A stretch of 64,000 nt of DNA from Muricea muricata (Eukaryota > Cnidaria > Anthozoa > Malacalcyonacea > Plexauridae), in the NCBI GenBank assembly GCA_963855995.1, contig OY979729.1:8760115-8824114 (forward strand). The letters run 5' to 3'. Below, in pieces: positions 50,101 through 62,100 of this stretch. Under the pieces are notes generated by a model that did not search any database, was not told the DNA's origin, and worked only from the letters and a program-made list of their open reading frames with translations. The position numbers and the translations under genes were made by a program. The stretch's first letter is position 1. Each line of letters starts with the position of its first letter.

Positions 50101-53100
50101 TTCAGGGGAAACAGTATCCGAGATCCCAGAATTACCTGCATTGTTTTTGAATTTTGCAATGAGCTAATTAACAATTAGATTATGATTAACAATTAGATTA
50201 TGATTAACAATTAGATTATGATTAACAATTAGATTATGATTAACAATTAGATTATGATTAACAATTAGATTATGAGCTTGAGATCTCTATGAGGTGTAGT
50301 TGATGAGGGCAGCACCCAAATCAATAACATCTCATAGGTATTGGGGGCGAGTAATCTAATTGTTTTAGCCGAATCCGAGATCAAAAATGAAATATTTAGA
50401 TTCCCACAACGATGATTCATTCGCTGCTCCCTATCTGTTGAGGATTAGATAAGCGGGTAGAATAGCCAATTAAATGACAGCACTTGCAAAGCATACTGTA
50501 CTAGTAAGATTCTACTGCGGCAGGTAAGTTGTTTCACATCTAGTCTTGCAATTGTCAATATTGAACGTGTTTTCACCACTAATTATTGCTCACTGAATAA
50601 TACCTATTACTTTAAAATGAAGTTTTGTCCAAAAGGTTCAAGAACTGACCACTATTTTTTGCACCGAAATATCTTTTAGACAACAACGATTTTTTCCATA
50701 GAGTTCATTTCAAAAGCAATTCGTCCGATAGAACACGAGTATACACCCCGTAAACAACGCTCTAGTTACGTCCCTGCATGTCATGCATATCAGAATGTCT
50801 GGTCTGTGGCAAATGTTTAGAACTTTTGTGCTTCGCTGTGATTGGTCAATTTTACGAATTCTGAAATCGACAAAGAAACATGAACGACAAAGTGAACGTG
50901 TAACACTTGTGTCTATTTATAACAATATTTTTCGACTCTACCACAATTAATACATGGTTTATTAAGCTTATCGAGGGAAAAGATCTTCAAAGTTACACCC
51001 ATATCGATTTAAGTGAAATACGTACGTTATTTAATACATAAAATGTCGATATTGAAGCAGCAATTTGTAATTCTTCGTGGCGCCACTGACATCAGTTGGC
51101 AACATGAAGTTGTGTATTACACTACTTTTTTCATCTTAGACGTCGTTTTTATGTCTGAATTTCTATCCTATTCGGTGGATACCTTTTTGAAGACTATTGA
51201 CTGTTAACTATATGCACTACAGTGGCTTTCGATACTTAATGGTGTTGTTATGAAGTATCAGAACCTGGAAAGTTTTCACTCATTGATTTTTTTCCCATCC
51301 TTCAAAAGGAGAAAATCGTGCCGTAAATTGTAGCCAAAATCACTTTTTGCCGAAGCCTGAGTCATGGCTAAAGGGGATGCGCTAGAGGTACGTTTTCAAG
51401 ATGGCGGCTGTTTTTCAAGATTCTTAAAACGAGAACGAATCAACAACCAGACATTGATAGCATTCCTAAAGCTTACCCTAACCCTAACCCTAAACCTAAC
51501 CACAATTTAGGAATGCTATAAATGTCTGGTTGTTGATTCTTTCTCGTTTTAAGAATCTTGAAAAACAGCCGCCCTCTTGAAAACCTACCTCTCGTCCATC
51601 CCCTTTAGCCACGACCCTGAAGCCTGTGCAGGCATATTGGCTGCATACATTATTGTAACGAGTGACAGACAGTCCATCAATTTATTCAAATAATTCGTGC
51701 CGGTGTAATAACATAATATGCAAATCAAAGCAAACAAGGCCTTTCGAGGACAAAGTGACATGGACATTGTACGAAATAGATGCTTTAAAATTGCTCAAAT
51801 ATCAGGCTGAGTTCAGTACAATTAGCTGGCGGGAAATTATCCCTATTCAACGTTTTTACCGATGCGCATGGCAGCCTAGTGGAGAGCAATTGCAGGTATA
51901 GGGTCATTACATTAGACACGGTTAGACTTTATAAAGTCTGGACTAGAGACCTATACATAACATACACGTATATACCCGTACGAAAGTATTACTGTTTAAA
52001 AGTTTGAAATTATTTCTTTTCTTCAGTTTAAAATCACATTGAGATGCCAAGAATTTTGTGTACGTGAATAGAATAATATCCCATGAATAATTAAGTGGTT
52101 ATAACTTGCCAAAATATTTGCGTTCATATATTCGTGTGATGGCCGCGATTTAAACTCGCGATGTGGTAAAGCTTGTGTGTATTTGTAATTTGTGCTGCGA
52201 TTTCGAAAGGCGAAGCGAATCTTGTCTTTTGATGTACGTGAAATAGCAGGTCGGTTACAAAATGTTGGAAGCATATGCGCCCTCATGTCGACAGCTCTGG
52301 GCATCCGCTCGCCCCTGTGTCTTAAAGTAAGCGAGTCGCTTCGAAATTTGCAAATGTAAACAGGCACTGCATGTATCTTAGAACAGGCCTTTTTTATATA
52401 CAGGCCCGTTCTTCGAACTTTCTGACATGAAATGTAAACATTAACGGCTATAGTGGGTTTATGTTTCTCACTATCGATTACAATTTCAAACGTGAACATT
52501 GATTTTTAATATGCAGTGCATGTGCATTTGTGTAAGCTCTTCATGTTTACATTTTAGTTTTGCGAGGCAGTTAAGCTGTTTTCATTTTTTAACACAACCG
52601 TTGATTATTAGCATTATGATGCAAAGCTCATTGATTATGATTGCTAAACATGTTTTCAAAATGCGCTCATTATATAAGCGTTACATATATATCTTATATA
52701 TATATATATCGTGTCTTATATAAGCACAATTTACAACAAGACCTCTAACAATGGACAATTATAGCGATATAGACTAAAGTTTGAGCTAAGCAAGAAGAAC
52801 AAATCTGTCAGCACAGCTAGAAAGAGCGTCTTAAAGTTACCAAAGTTGCAAAGTTTCGTTGCGAAATGTTGGAAAATGCGGAAAATATAACCTTGCGAAG
52901 CTTGCAAAAATTATATATGAAGCACATCACATTCGAGGCAAAATCGGCTGTCAGGCACGCGTAATTGAAATGCATACAAAACTTTGCAAGGCTATATTTT
53001 TTCCCTACTTTACAACATTTCGCAACTAAACTTTGCATTTACTGATTTTATCTTTCTTGCTGTGCAGATAGGTTCGTTACTTTGAAGATGAATTTGTAAC

Positions 53101-56100
53101 TTTAAGAATGTAAACTCATGTCAAAGCGTCTTGCAATACGAAAAATTCGCCAGACAAGTTTTGTATGGCCGGACGCCCTTGGACAATAGCGGTTAATATA
53201 GTTTAACAGCAATATATATATATATAATTATCTCCTACAGGAAACGCGTGGACATATAGACTGGGGGCAATGGTAATTGATGCTCCAATGATTGCTTGTC
53301 ATAAAAGCATAGAAGTTTGTCATTTGTCGATTTGATGGACTCGTTTGCTAAATTATCAGTTTCATTTTCGATAGACAAGACGTTATCATGTTCATGTAAA
53401 TTATTAAACGCTGACGACTAATAACGGTTGCGCGAGAAATACTTCCGCATGCTCACCTATTCTGCGGTTCTGCTGACTAAGAGCCTGTTCATATGGGCAG
53501 AAGTTATCTTGGTTACCGAGAGGTTACTGTGAAAAAAAAATTGTGAAAAGTTGCCCGTAATCCCATTGCGCTTATATGGGACAAAACGTTTTCCCGGGTA
53601 CCAAGATCTCGCTTGCTGACAGGCAATCTCGGTGACCGAGATAATTTTTGCCCCATATGAACGCAACTTTCCCGCCTAGGGGGGAAAAACTTTCTGTTTA
53701 CATTTTACAAAATGCACGTCACAGCGGGAAACTTAACCCGTTAAGCGGGATAACGTTTCTTCAAATGAACAGAACAAAATTAGTTGACTTGTCGAAATGT
53801 TTCTCGCTAACCGAGATGGCCTCTGCCCACATGAACAGGCCCTAGGGAATTTGTGTTATACTTTCATGTGACGAAACAAGCAGTCCCGAAAATAATTGAT
53901 TGATCATTCTTATAAGAACGACGAAGTTGATTGGTTGTTCTTATAGGAACGACGAAGTTGATTGGTTGTTCTTATAATAACGACGACGTTGATTGGTTGT
54001 TCTTATAGAAACGACGAAGTTGATTGGTCATTCTTATAAGAACGACGAAGTTGATTGGTTGTTCTTATAAGAACGACGAAGTTAATTGGTTGTTTTTTTT
54101 GCGTCACTGTATTCTTGCGTCACATGAGGTATAACCAAATTTCTCATCTCGTTGGAGGTCTCAAATGTGTGCGTTGATTTTGCGTGGGTTTCGTGGATTC
54201 TGTGGTGGGACGTGAGATAGATTGGCAAGCGTGGGTTTTTGTGAGAACTGCCTGCAGGCAGAGCTGCCTGCAGTGGTCTATGACGTATGGAAAACAACAT
54301 CCCCGAGGGCACATCGATAAGTCGTAATCGGTCAAAAACATGCTTATTTTATATTATCATGACACTGGTGACAAATTGGGACTGTCATTTCAGGTCTCCA
54401 AAACCTGGATCAGGTATTTCGTTAAGCCCTAGCGAACTGTGTATTTTGGGCACCAAGTGCGGAAAATCAATGTTCCGTGATATTTGATTGGCTCGACATT
54501 TTTCGTCAGCCAATCAAATTTCGTGTAGCGTCTCGAATCTGCCTTTGAAGTCATTACTGACGAGAAAGGTCTATTATAATAACTTTAGCGAGCATTGTGA
54601 CGTATTTTGCGGGCTAAAATAAACAAATCAGCGGGCTAAAATACATTTTAGCCCGCTGACGTGATAGCCAATGTATAAATAGTCGGAAGCCATTTAAGTG
54701 TAGTTGTTTTTTTGAAAAACAAAGCTAAAGTTAAACGTTAAAAAGGCTTTAAAGCTATTATAATAGTAATAGAGTTGATGTTCTTGGGCATAAATATGTT
54801 TTTGGCCCTCCTCAGAGCTCATTAAAATGATTCTGAGTCGGGCCAAAAACATATTTATGCCCGCGAACGTCAACTCTATTGTTATATTATCCAACATTGG
54901 GTGAAATGCCACAAAGTTTTAATTGACCATAATAATTTTACCATGATTCTTTATTTTCACTCATTTTGACGCTTTAAGAATTAGATACCGTTGAATCTCG
55001 AAAGCCCCCCCCCCCCCGCTAATGATTTTGGAGATATTTTAATGTACATGGTGATGTAGCTAGTCGTGTTTAAAGTGGACCATTTAGGTACAAATATTTA
55101 AATTTTGAAATTTTTGTGGCATTAGAACGTAATTTTTCTTCGCTTGGACGTACAATAGCATAAAATTTTGCATATCGTGCTTTCAATATTTTTTATGACA
55201 TGAGTGTACGTGTTTTCACATATGCGATGTATGATGTCCGTAGCCACTCAATCTCTTTCTCTCTCTAGGCATGCGGCGAATTTCTGGATCTCGCTCAACG
55301 GCAGGAGAAAAACTTCCAGAAGGTGCTCGATCATGAACGGGCTCAGCGCATCCGTTTGGAACAAACAGTCGAAGACCTCGCCAAGCAACACAACTTCTTA
55401 GAAGAAGCTTGTCGCGAGCGAGTAGTCCCTAAACACAAGACGGTGGAGAAAAGCAGCGAGGCGACCGCTATGACGGCTGGCAGTCCCTCCATTAAACAGA
55501 ATATAGACACTTCGCACGATTCGAGCGATGACGAAACGGAGTTCTTTGATGCTGAAGATCTTGTAGGTATGTGAACCAAGAAAATTTTCAAAAACTTATT
55601 TAAGTTACTGGGACAGAACTAAGGTGTCGTCGACACATGTGCGTAAAATTTAATTGTTCCTTCGTTGATTAGAGTTCTTACTCTTACTTACCCATTGGGT
55701 TCGCCTTTAGGTCCCACGCTAGCCAACATCCTAACGGCCGCATTTGAAGACGAAATAGTAAGACCTCTAATCAACGAAGGAACAATTAAATTTTACGCAC
55801 GCTATGTCGACGACACCTTAGTTCTGACGGAGCCCAAAGATATTCCATCAATTACTGGGACAGGTTTCAGTTCTTTGATGCTAAAGATCTTCTAGGTGTG
55901 TGACCCAAGAAAATTTTCAAAAACTTATTAAAGTTACTGGGACAGGTTTCCTGTTGCACGTTCGTGCCATTGAACGATTCTCCAGCTGGACAAACTTTTA
56001 AATTGGGGAAATTTATTAGTACTGTTGGAAGAGCATCCGTAATGTAATTTTGGTTGCAAAATATTATAAAATGAGGAAAATATAGTTCCGTGAAGTTTGC

Positions 56101-59100
56101 GAATTTTGTTGACTTTGTATTACGCACGAAAAAGGCTTATCACTTTGCAACATATAGTGGTAGGTCTTTTTCGCGCGCGATACAAAAGTATAAAAAAATT
56201 GCAAAATTCACTGGGCTATATTTTCCGCATTTTATGCTATTTCGCAATCAAACCTTACAATTTTATGATATTTAAGTTGTTTTTCCAGCTGTGCCAATAC
56301 ATTTTTCAAAAGTAAAAGTTTATCTAATGAGGAAATGGTCTGTTAGAGTAAATTAATTCTGATTTTGTGTTTTATGATTTAATTCGAGTGTAAATCATAT
56401 ACACACATCTCGGAATTCCATTCAAACTCGATGGTAAAATAATTTTTTTCACCCATAGATAAAGTTCCTGTCTTATACAATTCTATCTCTAATCATAGAC
56501 TATCTAAGGAATGGACTGGGAACGCAAGCTAAAGTTTACGTGACATCCGTGATACGCTTTACTTTGGAACCCTGTTACTTCACTTTAAATACATTTCAGG
56601 ACTTCGTATTTACATATTTTAAACAAGAACAGAAATGTGAATGCAACTATCGACTTTTAAAACTTTTCAGAGAGATAAACAAGGCGGAAAATCACCATTT
56701 AATGTTTCCGTAAACCTTATTCAACAACAACAATGGCGACATTTCTGTAGTCAAAAAGAACGCAAACATTCAGCGTTGGGTTTTAGCTTTGTTATATCCA
56801 TAAAGAATTTTAAAAGTCAATAGTTCCATAGACCTTGCCGTTCTTGTTTAAAATATGTAAATAGAAAGTCCTGAAGCATATTTAAAGTGAAGTTACAGGG
56901 TTCCAAAGTATAGCATATCAGGCCGTACCACGCATGTCGCGTCAGCAACATTGACGCTTTAGCTTGCGTTTCCAGTCCATTCTGTTGATTGTCTATGCTC
57001 TAATACATAAGTAATTTCTGCAGGTGGCATACCATTTGCCGAGATCTCTCCTAGTACATCCGAAGTAAGCTTCGTGTCGGAGAAGACCGTCACCTCGCAC
57101 AAGAGATCGGCATCAGATTACACCATGCATTCTTCCTCGAAAAACCTGGAAGTCAGGCGGGTGCACAGCGCCTCGGCCGGGGACCTGGTAACCACTTCTT
57201 CAACGATGTCGTCACCATCTGGGAATTTCGGGATGACTCAGGTACGGGGTTTTGGCTGTCTAAATACACAGTCAGACACGCCAGCATTGACACAAATATA
57301 TCTGGACTGCCTGCTCGGCTTTGAAAAGCGTTATCAAAGATGGTCAAATTATGAGTGTGTTTGCTCATGAAGTTACCTGCTGACCAGTATTTTTTGCGTG
57401 ATTTAAGAGATGTTCAAACACTCTCATATTCTTCATTATTCGTCAGTCTTCGTGATTTTCAATTGATAACGCAAAATTCAAGCAAAAATATCGCGAGCAG
57501 GCAGTCCAGATGTGCTTATGTCAATGCCCGCCACAGACTTGATGCAGGTTGTGGATTTTACCAGCTTGATCAAGTTTGTCATTTGAACAGTTTTTGTACC
57601 ATTTTAGTACGAGTTATCAAGTTATCTCCTGTCGGAAGGATTGTATTGAAAACTGAGTTCCCAGTTCTTAAACCATAAAATTATTTTGAAATCGAAGCGA
57701 AAACATTAAATTTAACTAGGTTCCTTCCGGCAAAAACTTTATGTTGAAAGCCAAGTTTTAAGTTTGAAAACCGTAATATTATTTTTAAAAGGGAATGAAA
57801 ACAAATCTCGGTACATTTCTGCCAGTAAAACGGTGTCAAGCTAGCCGACAGAAACAAAATTTAAACTGTAGGACGAATTTTAAAACGAAGCAATGTACAA
57901 AGCACAAAAAATTAAAAAAAAGCACGTCCGTCCCATACGTCTAATAAAGAATGATTGTGCAATTTAGAATTATTATAAATGGTTGGAAGAGAACAACGAC
58001 AGCTGTGAGCCCGCGTTATGAATAATTAAAGCCTGGCTTTTGCGGTGAATATTGTCAGCGGCATAATTTGCTTTTTTATTAAACCCTACTCCCACTCGTG
58101 GCGACAAATTGAGTTTGGAAACAATAAAACCCCGTGCAACATTAATATAAGACATGTAGCACACATCTGTGAGGGGTAATATGTGTGTTTTGCTCCGTCG
58201 GCATTATGAAATGTAAGCTCTGCCGCGAGGACGAATCTAAGCAATATGCCCTTCCTCTTTAAGAGGCTGTCTCGCTCCACTACGGTATCGGTAAGTTTTT
58301 AAAGTCAAACCACGCTTAATTATGATAACGATACGGCCTTTATTCTTTTCTGCGGCGCTTGAGGGGTAAAGAACGTAAACATTACGGCAGAACGGGTGCC
58401 TGTATATTTTTTTCTATTATCATTCGCTCCTACACAAGATATGTGCTTATGGCAAATAGATTGTAGTGAAATTGATTATTTGCTTCATTGGCATGCTAAA
58501 TCGGATTGCAGCATTTCATGAAACTTAATTAAATGTCTATTTACAAGTTTTGATATTTATATATGTATATGAAATGGCACAAACATCTCGGGCTATGTTG
58601 ATTCGCTTTTAATTCCATGTTTTCGTATTTCTACGGTCGGGTCATGTTTTTAGTCATTAATCGGTTGATAGTAAAATAATATTAATGCCCAGCAGTGCAT
58701 GACATTGCTATTCGAACCAAATTAAAGTCTATTTAGTTTAATGAATGCTTTTTAATAATGTTTACAATCAATACCGTGTTTGCGTTTGGAATTTCCACAA
58801 ACCACTGCGCGAGTAAATGTAGAATTTATCAAATGAATTGACTGACACACTCATAATTTATTCGTTTGCGATGTTCGGAAAGAGTCTAAAAACGCTGCGA
58901 AAGCGCTGGGCACTGTTTGTGACCATTGTCAAGTCGAATTCAGGATCTCAAAATTCAAGTTGATACAATTTTTGTAGCGTCCAGGAGCCAGTAGTTTACA
59001 GCTGATTTAGCATAAACCCCGGGTGGAAATTTGACCTAATGTTTTTGTTTTTGTCTCTATATTTTAATGCACCCTTTTTAAAAAAATCGAGGAAAGAAAA

Positions 59101-62100
59101 CTTTAATCGATTCACACAACATTTGTGAAAAAAATATACTTTCAAGCTTACGAATAAGTTCATGGAAAATTTGCTTGGAATTTTTGGGTTGATTTAGGGT
59201 TAAGGTGACCTTTCGAGAAACTAGCCCATGTTGTAGACGCAATATTCTAACTTGACGTAATGTGCAATATCGATAAAAACAACTGAAGAAAGCTGAAATC
59301 GCTCTCCACTACGCGGAGAGCCTCAGGGCACGAAGTGTAATTGTTTTGGTACTTGTGATGCGAAAGAAACGGGAAAATTTCAAATTTTAAAATCAGAATT
59401 TTAGAGGGGTTGCGTGTTTTTCAACAAGTTAATAATGCATGTTCATGTTGTGAACAAGTATAACTTGTAAAAGCCGTATTAAAGGTTAGCATTCTCAAGC
59501 TAAGTCAATTTTCATCTCTTTTTTATCTGTCTCATTATTTTTCTGTCTTTCTGTGGCAATTGAAAAAAAATTATCCGGTGGATAGCAGTATTTAATTGCT
59601 TTTCTAACAACTGACCTCAGAATTTTTTCAAAGCCATATATTATCGCGCATATTTCGTTCTGTTGACTATAGCATTCCTGTTATATGTACATATAGTTTG
59701 AAGAAAGTTTGTCGTCGCAGCACAAAAACATTGCCTTTTGATTTTAAAAGCAGTTTTTTTTCATTTTCCATTTTTTTCACTTAATCGTAATGAACTCCAT
59801 ATAATTATACCTAGAACGATAACTTTGCCCCCATCTGTGAAGCCAAATTGATAACGAGCAGCCACTAAAGTCACCCATTTTCAGACGGTTATTTCAATTT
59901 ACGTCAAATAGCTTCTAGTCTTGACACAGGTTAAATGGCAGCCTTCGATTTAGCTTCAAAGGTGGCGGCCAGGTTCTCGCTCCATGTATAATCGTACAGA
60001 GTTCACTGCTCTATCGTGAAAATAGAAAATCCCCTTCCCCTGCAGCCCACCTGGCAAGGGCAGTAAATCAATGCCCGATCTTGGTAGATAATCGTTTTAT
60101 TTGTCGTAGCTCCCAGACGAACCGGAGAAGACGATTATAAAGAAATCACGCAGGACGACCATTCCTCCTAGACCCACGCAAAGTTTGAGTCTTTGGAACA
60201 TTTTAAAGAATTGTATTGGAAGAGATCTTTCAAAGATCCCAATGCCTGTTAGTAACATTCATGCATTCTCTTCAGCTCACTAATATGATTATAAAACCCC
60301 GGATCAGACACACACACGCACACGTAAAAATCTCTCAACTTGCAGCAAGTCTGCAAAGAAGCTGTCAACAAGTTGTGTTCGCCCCGCTTGTCCCAAGTCG
60401 GCAACAAGTTGTTAACAACTTGTAATATCCTTGCTGACATTGTCAAAGTTGTCACAAGGTTGCTCCAACAGTATTGCTACAACCTTGTCTCGTCAACCTT
60501 GTAACATTCTTGTCATATCATGGCTGAGCGTGTTGTTAGAACAAGTCTGATAATGCCATCAAGCTTGTTACAAGCTGTTAGCAGCTTACTCCAAACTTGT
60601 TTTAAGAAGGACGGAACAAGCACTACGAACACATGGGGTCTTTTTTGGTTAGGGCACCATCCCCTTTTTCCTGACCTTTCTTGTGTCGTACACACATCGG
60701 GGGGGGGGGGGGGGGGGGGGCTTCGGTGGTGTAGTGGTCAAACCATTCGCCTTTTACATCTAAGGTTCTGAGTTCGATCCCTAGTAAGGTGGACTCAAAC
60801 CCAATCCTCATGTGAAAAAGTATAGTCAACGCCCTGCGAAAGTCGTGGGTTTTCTCCGGGTACTCCGGTTTCCTCCCACAGGGAAAGTTGACAGGGTGGG
60901 ATAGGTAATACGGGCCCACAGTAATTGGCTCACGCTGTTGTGGTGACCCTGCCCCTGTGGCTAAGCTAAGTAAAACATAATATCGTACGAGCATATCTCG
61001 TCTCATCAAGCTTATCGTCGTTTTAGGTAAATTTTAACGAACCGTTGTCGATGTTGCAACGACTGACCGAGGAGATGGAGTATTCAAATCTATTAGACAA
61101 AGCAGCAGCATCCACGAACAGTTTGGAGGAGATGTGTTATGTGGCGGCGTTCACCATCTCTGCCTATTCCACCACCAGCGTTCGCACGGGTAAACCGTTC
61201 AATCCGTTGCTTGGCGAGACGTTTGAAATGGACCGAAGTGAAGAGGAGGGTTGGAGATGTCTTGCTGAACAGGTGCGAAACTTCGTTTCAACGTGATGGC
61301 GCGTTTATGCAGCTTGCAAATTTCGGTGCGATTTTCTGCTTTTAGAAAAGGCTTAAAGACAATCGTCTTTAGCAAAATAGTTGATTGGGGCGAATGTCTT
61401 TGGTGACTGACGCAAATTCGGTGATCTGTACTCGTTCACATCTTCAATTTGCAGAAAAATCCCCCCCCCCTGCTCATGACTATAACGCCACAGAATTGTC
61501 ACTGGTTCTAATTTTACTGGCTTTTTTTACTTTTATTTTTTTGTTGCATGCAACAAACATGCCGAAGTTGAGACTTGCCATTTGCGGGTTTGTTGCAACT
61601 TGTTGAGAAAACTCGTTGCAGGCCTGTGGATAACAATTTGTGATAATCAACTTGCGAACAGGTTTGTTAATAAATTTCTGCAGACTTGTTAAGTTGATTG
61701 ACGTCTTCCTTTTGTTACCCCCTATGATGCGGAACCAGTGAGCAGAGCTTCAGCAGATAATCAAGGTTTGGAGACTCTTGTGAATGTTTTGTACATTCAG
61801 CAAGGGCGTTATTTGTAAACACAAACACAACTTAACGGTCTCTAACACGTTTTATATATTATCTGAGTTCACAGCTTGCACGTATCTTGAATACCGCGCG
61901 CCTACGGTCTTTGCTTTCATTATTTGCCTCTAAATGTTGCAGGACTGCATTTTGTTTGTTTTTTCGTACTATCAGGAAATGCTTTCTGTACATTTCTGAT
62001 TCATTTTATGTTCATTAACTTGTTTGCCAGTACGAAAAATTCCTGCACTGTCGAAGCCCCGCTACGAGGGAAGCACTATGTCTCCGTCTGTGTCTATGAT

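Noticed and set aside
52023..52499. 158-residue minus-strand open frame, the longest in the window
   Set aside because: It lies inside OSBP intron 3, has no recognisable domain, and its Arg/Ser/His-rich content looks like a chance open frame.
39133..54089. CRISPR-like arrays among the tandem repeats (39133, 50170, 53907)
   Set aside because: Units are contiguous without unique spacers, lie in an animal intron-bearing region, and no cas genes are present.
57188..57193. Alternative donor GTAACC inside exon 5
   Set aside because: The frame remains open and Ser-rich to a stronger CAG|GTACGG donor at 57242 that also gives phase 0 for exon 6.
60623..61009. 128-residue minus-strand open frame with a Pro run
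   Set aside because: It is the antisense of the SINE at 60721-60985. The Pro run comes from the G22 homopolymer.
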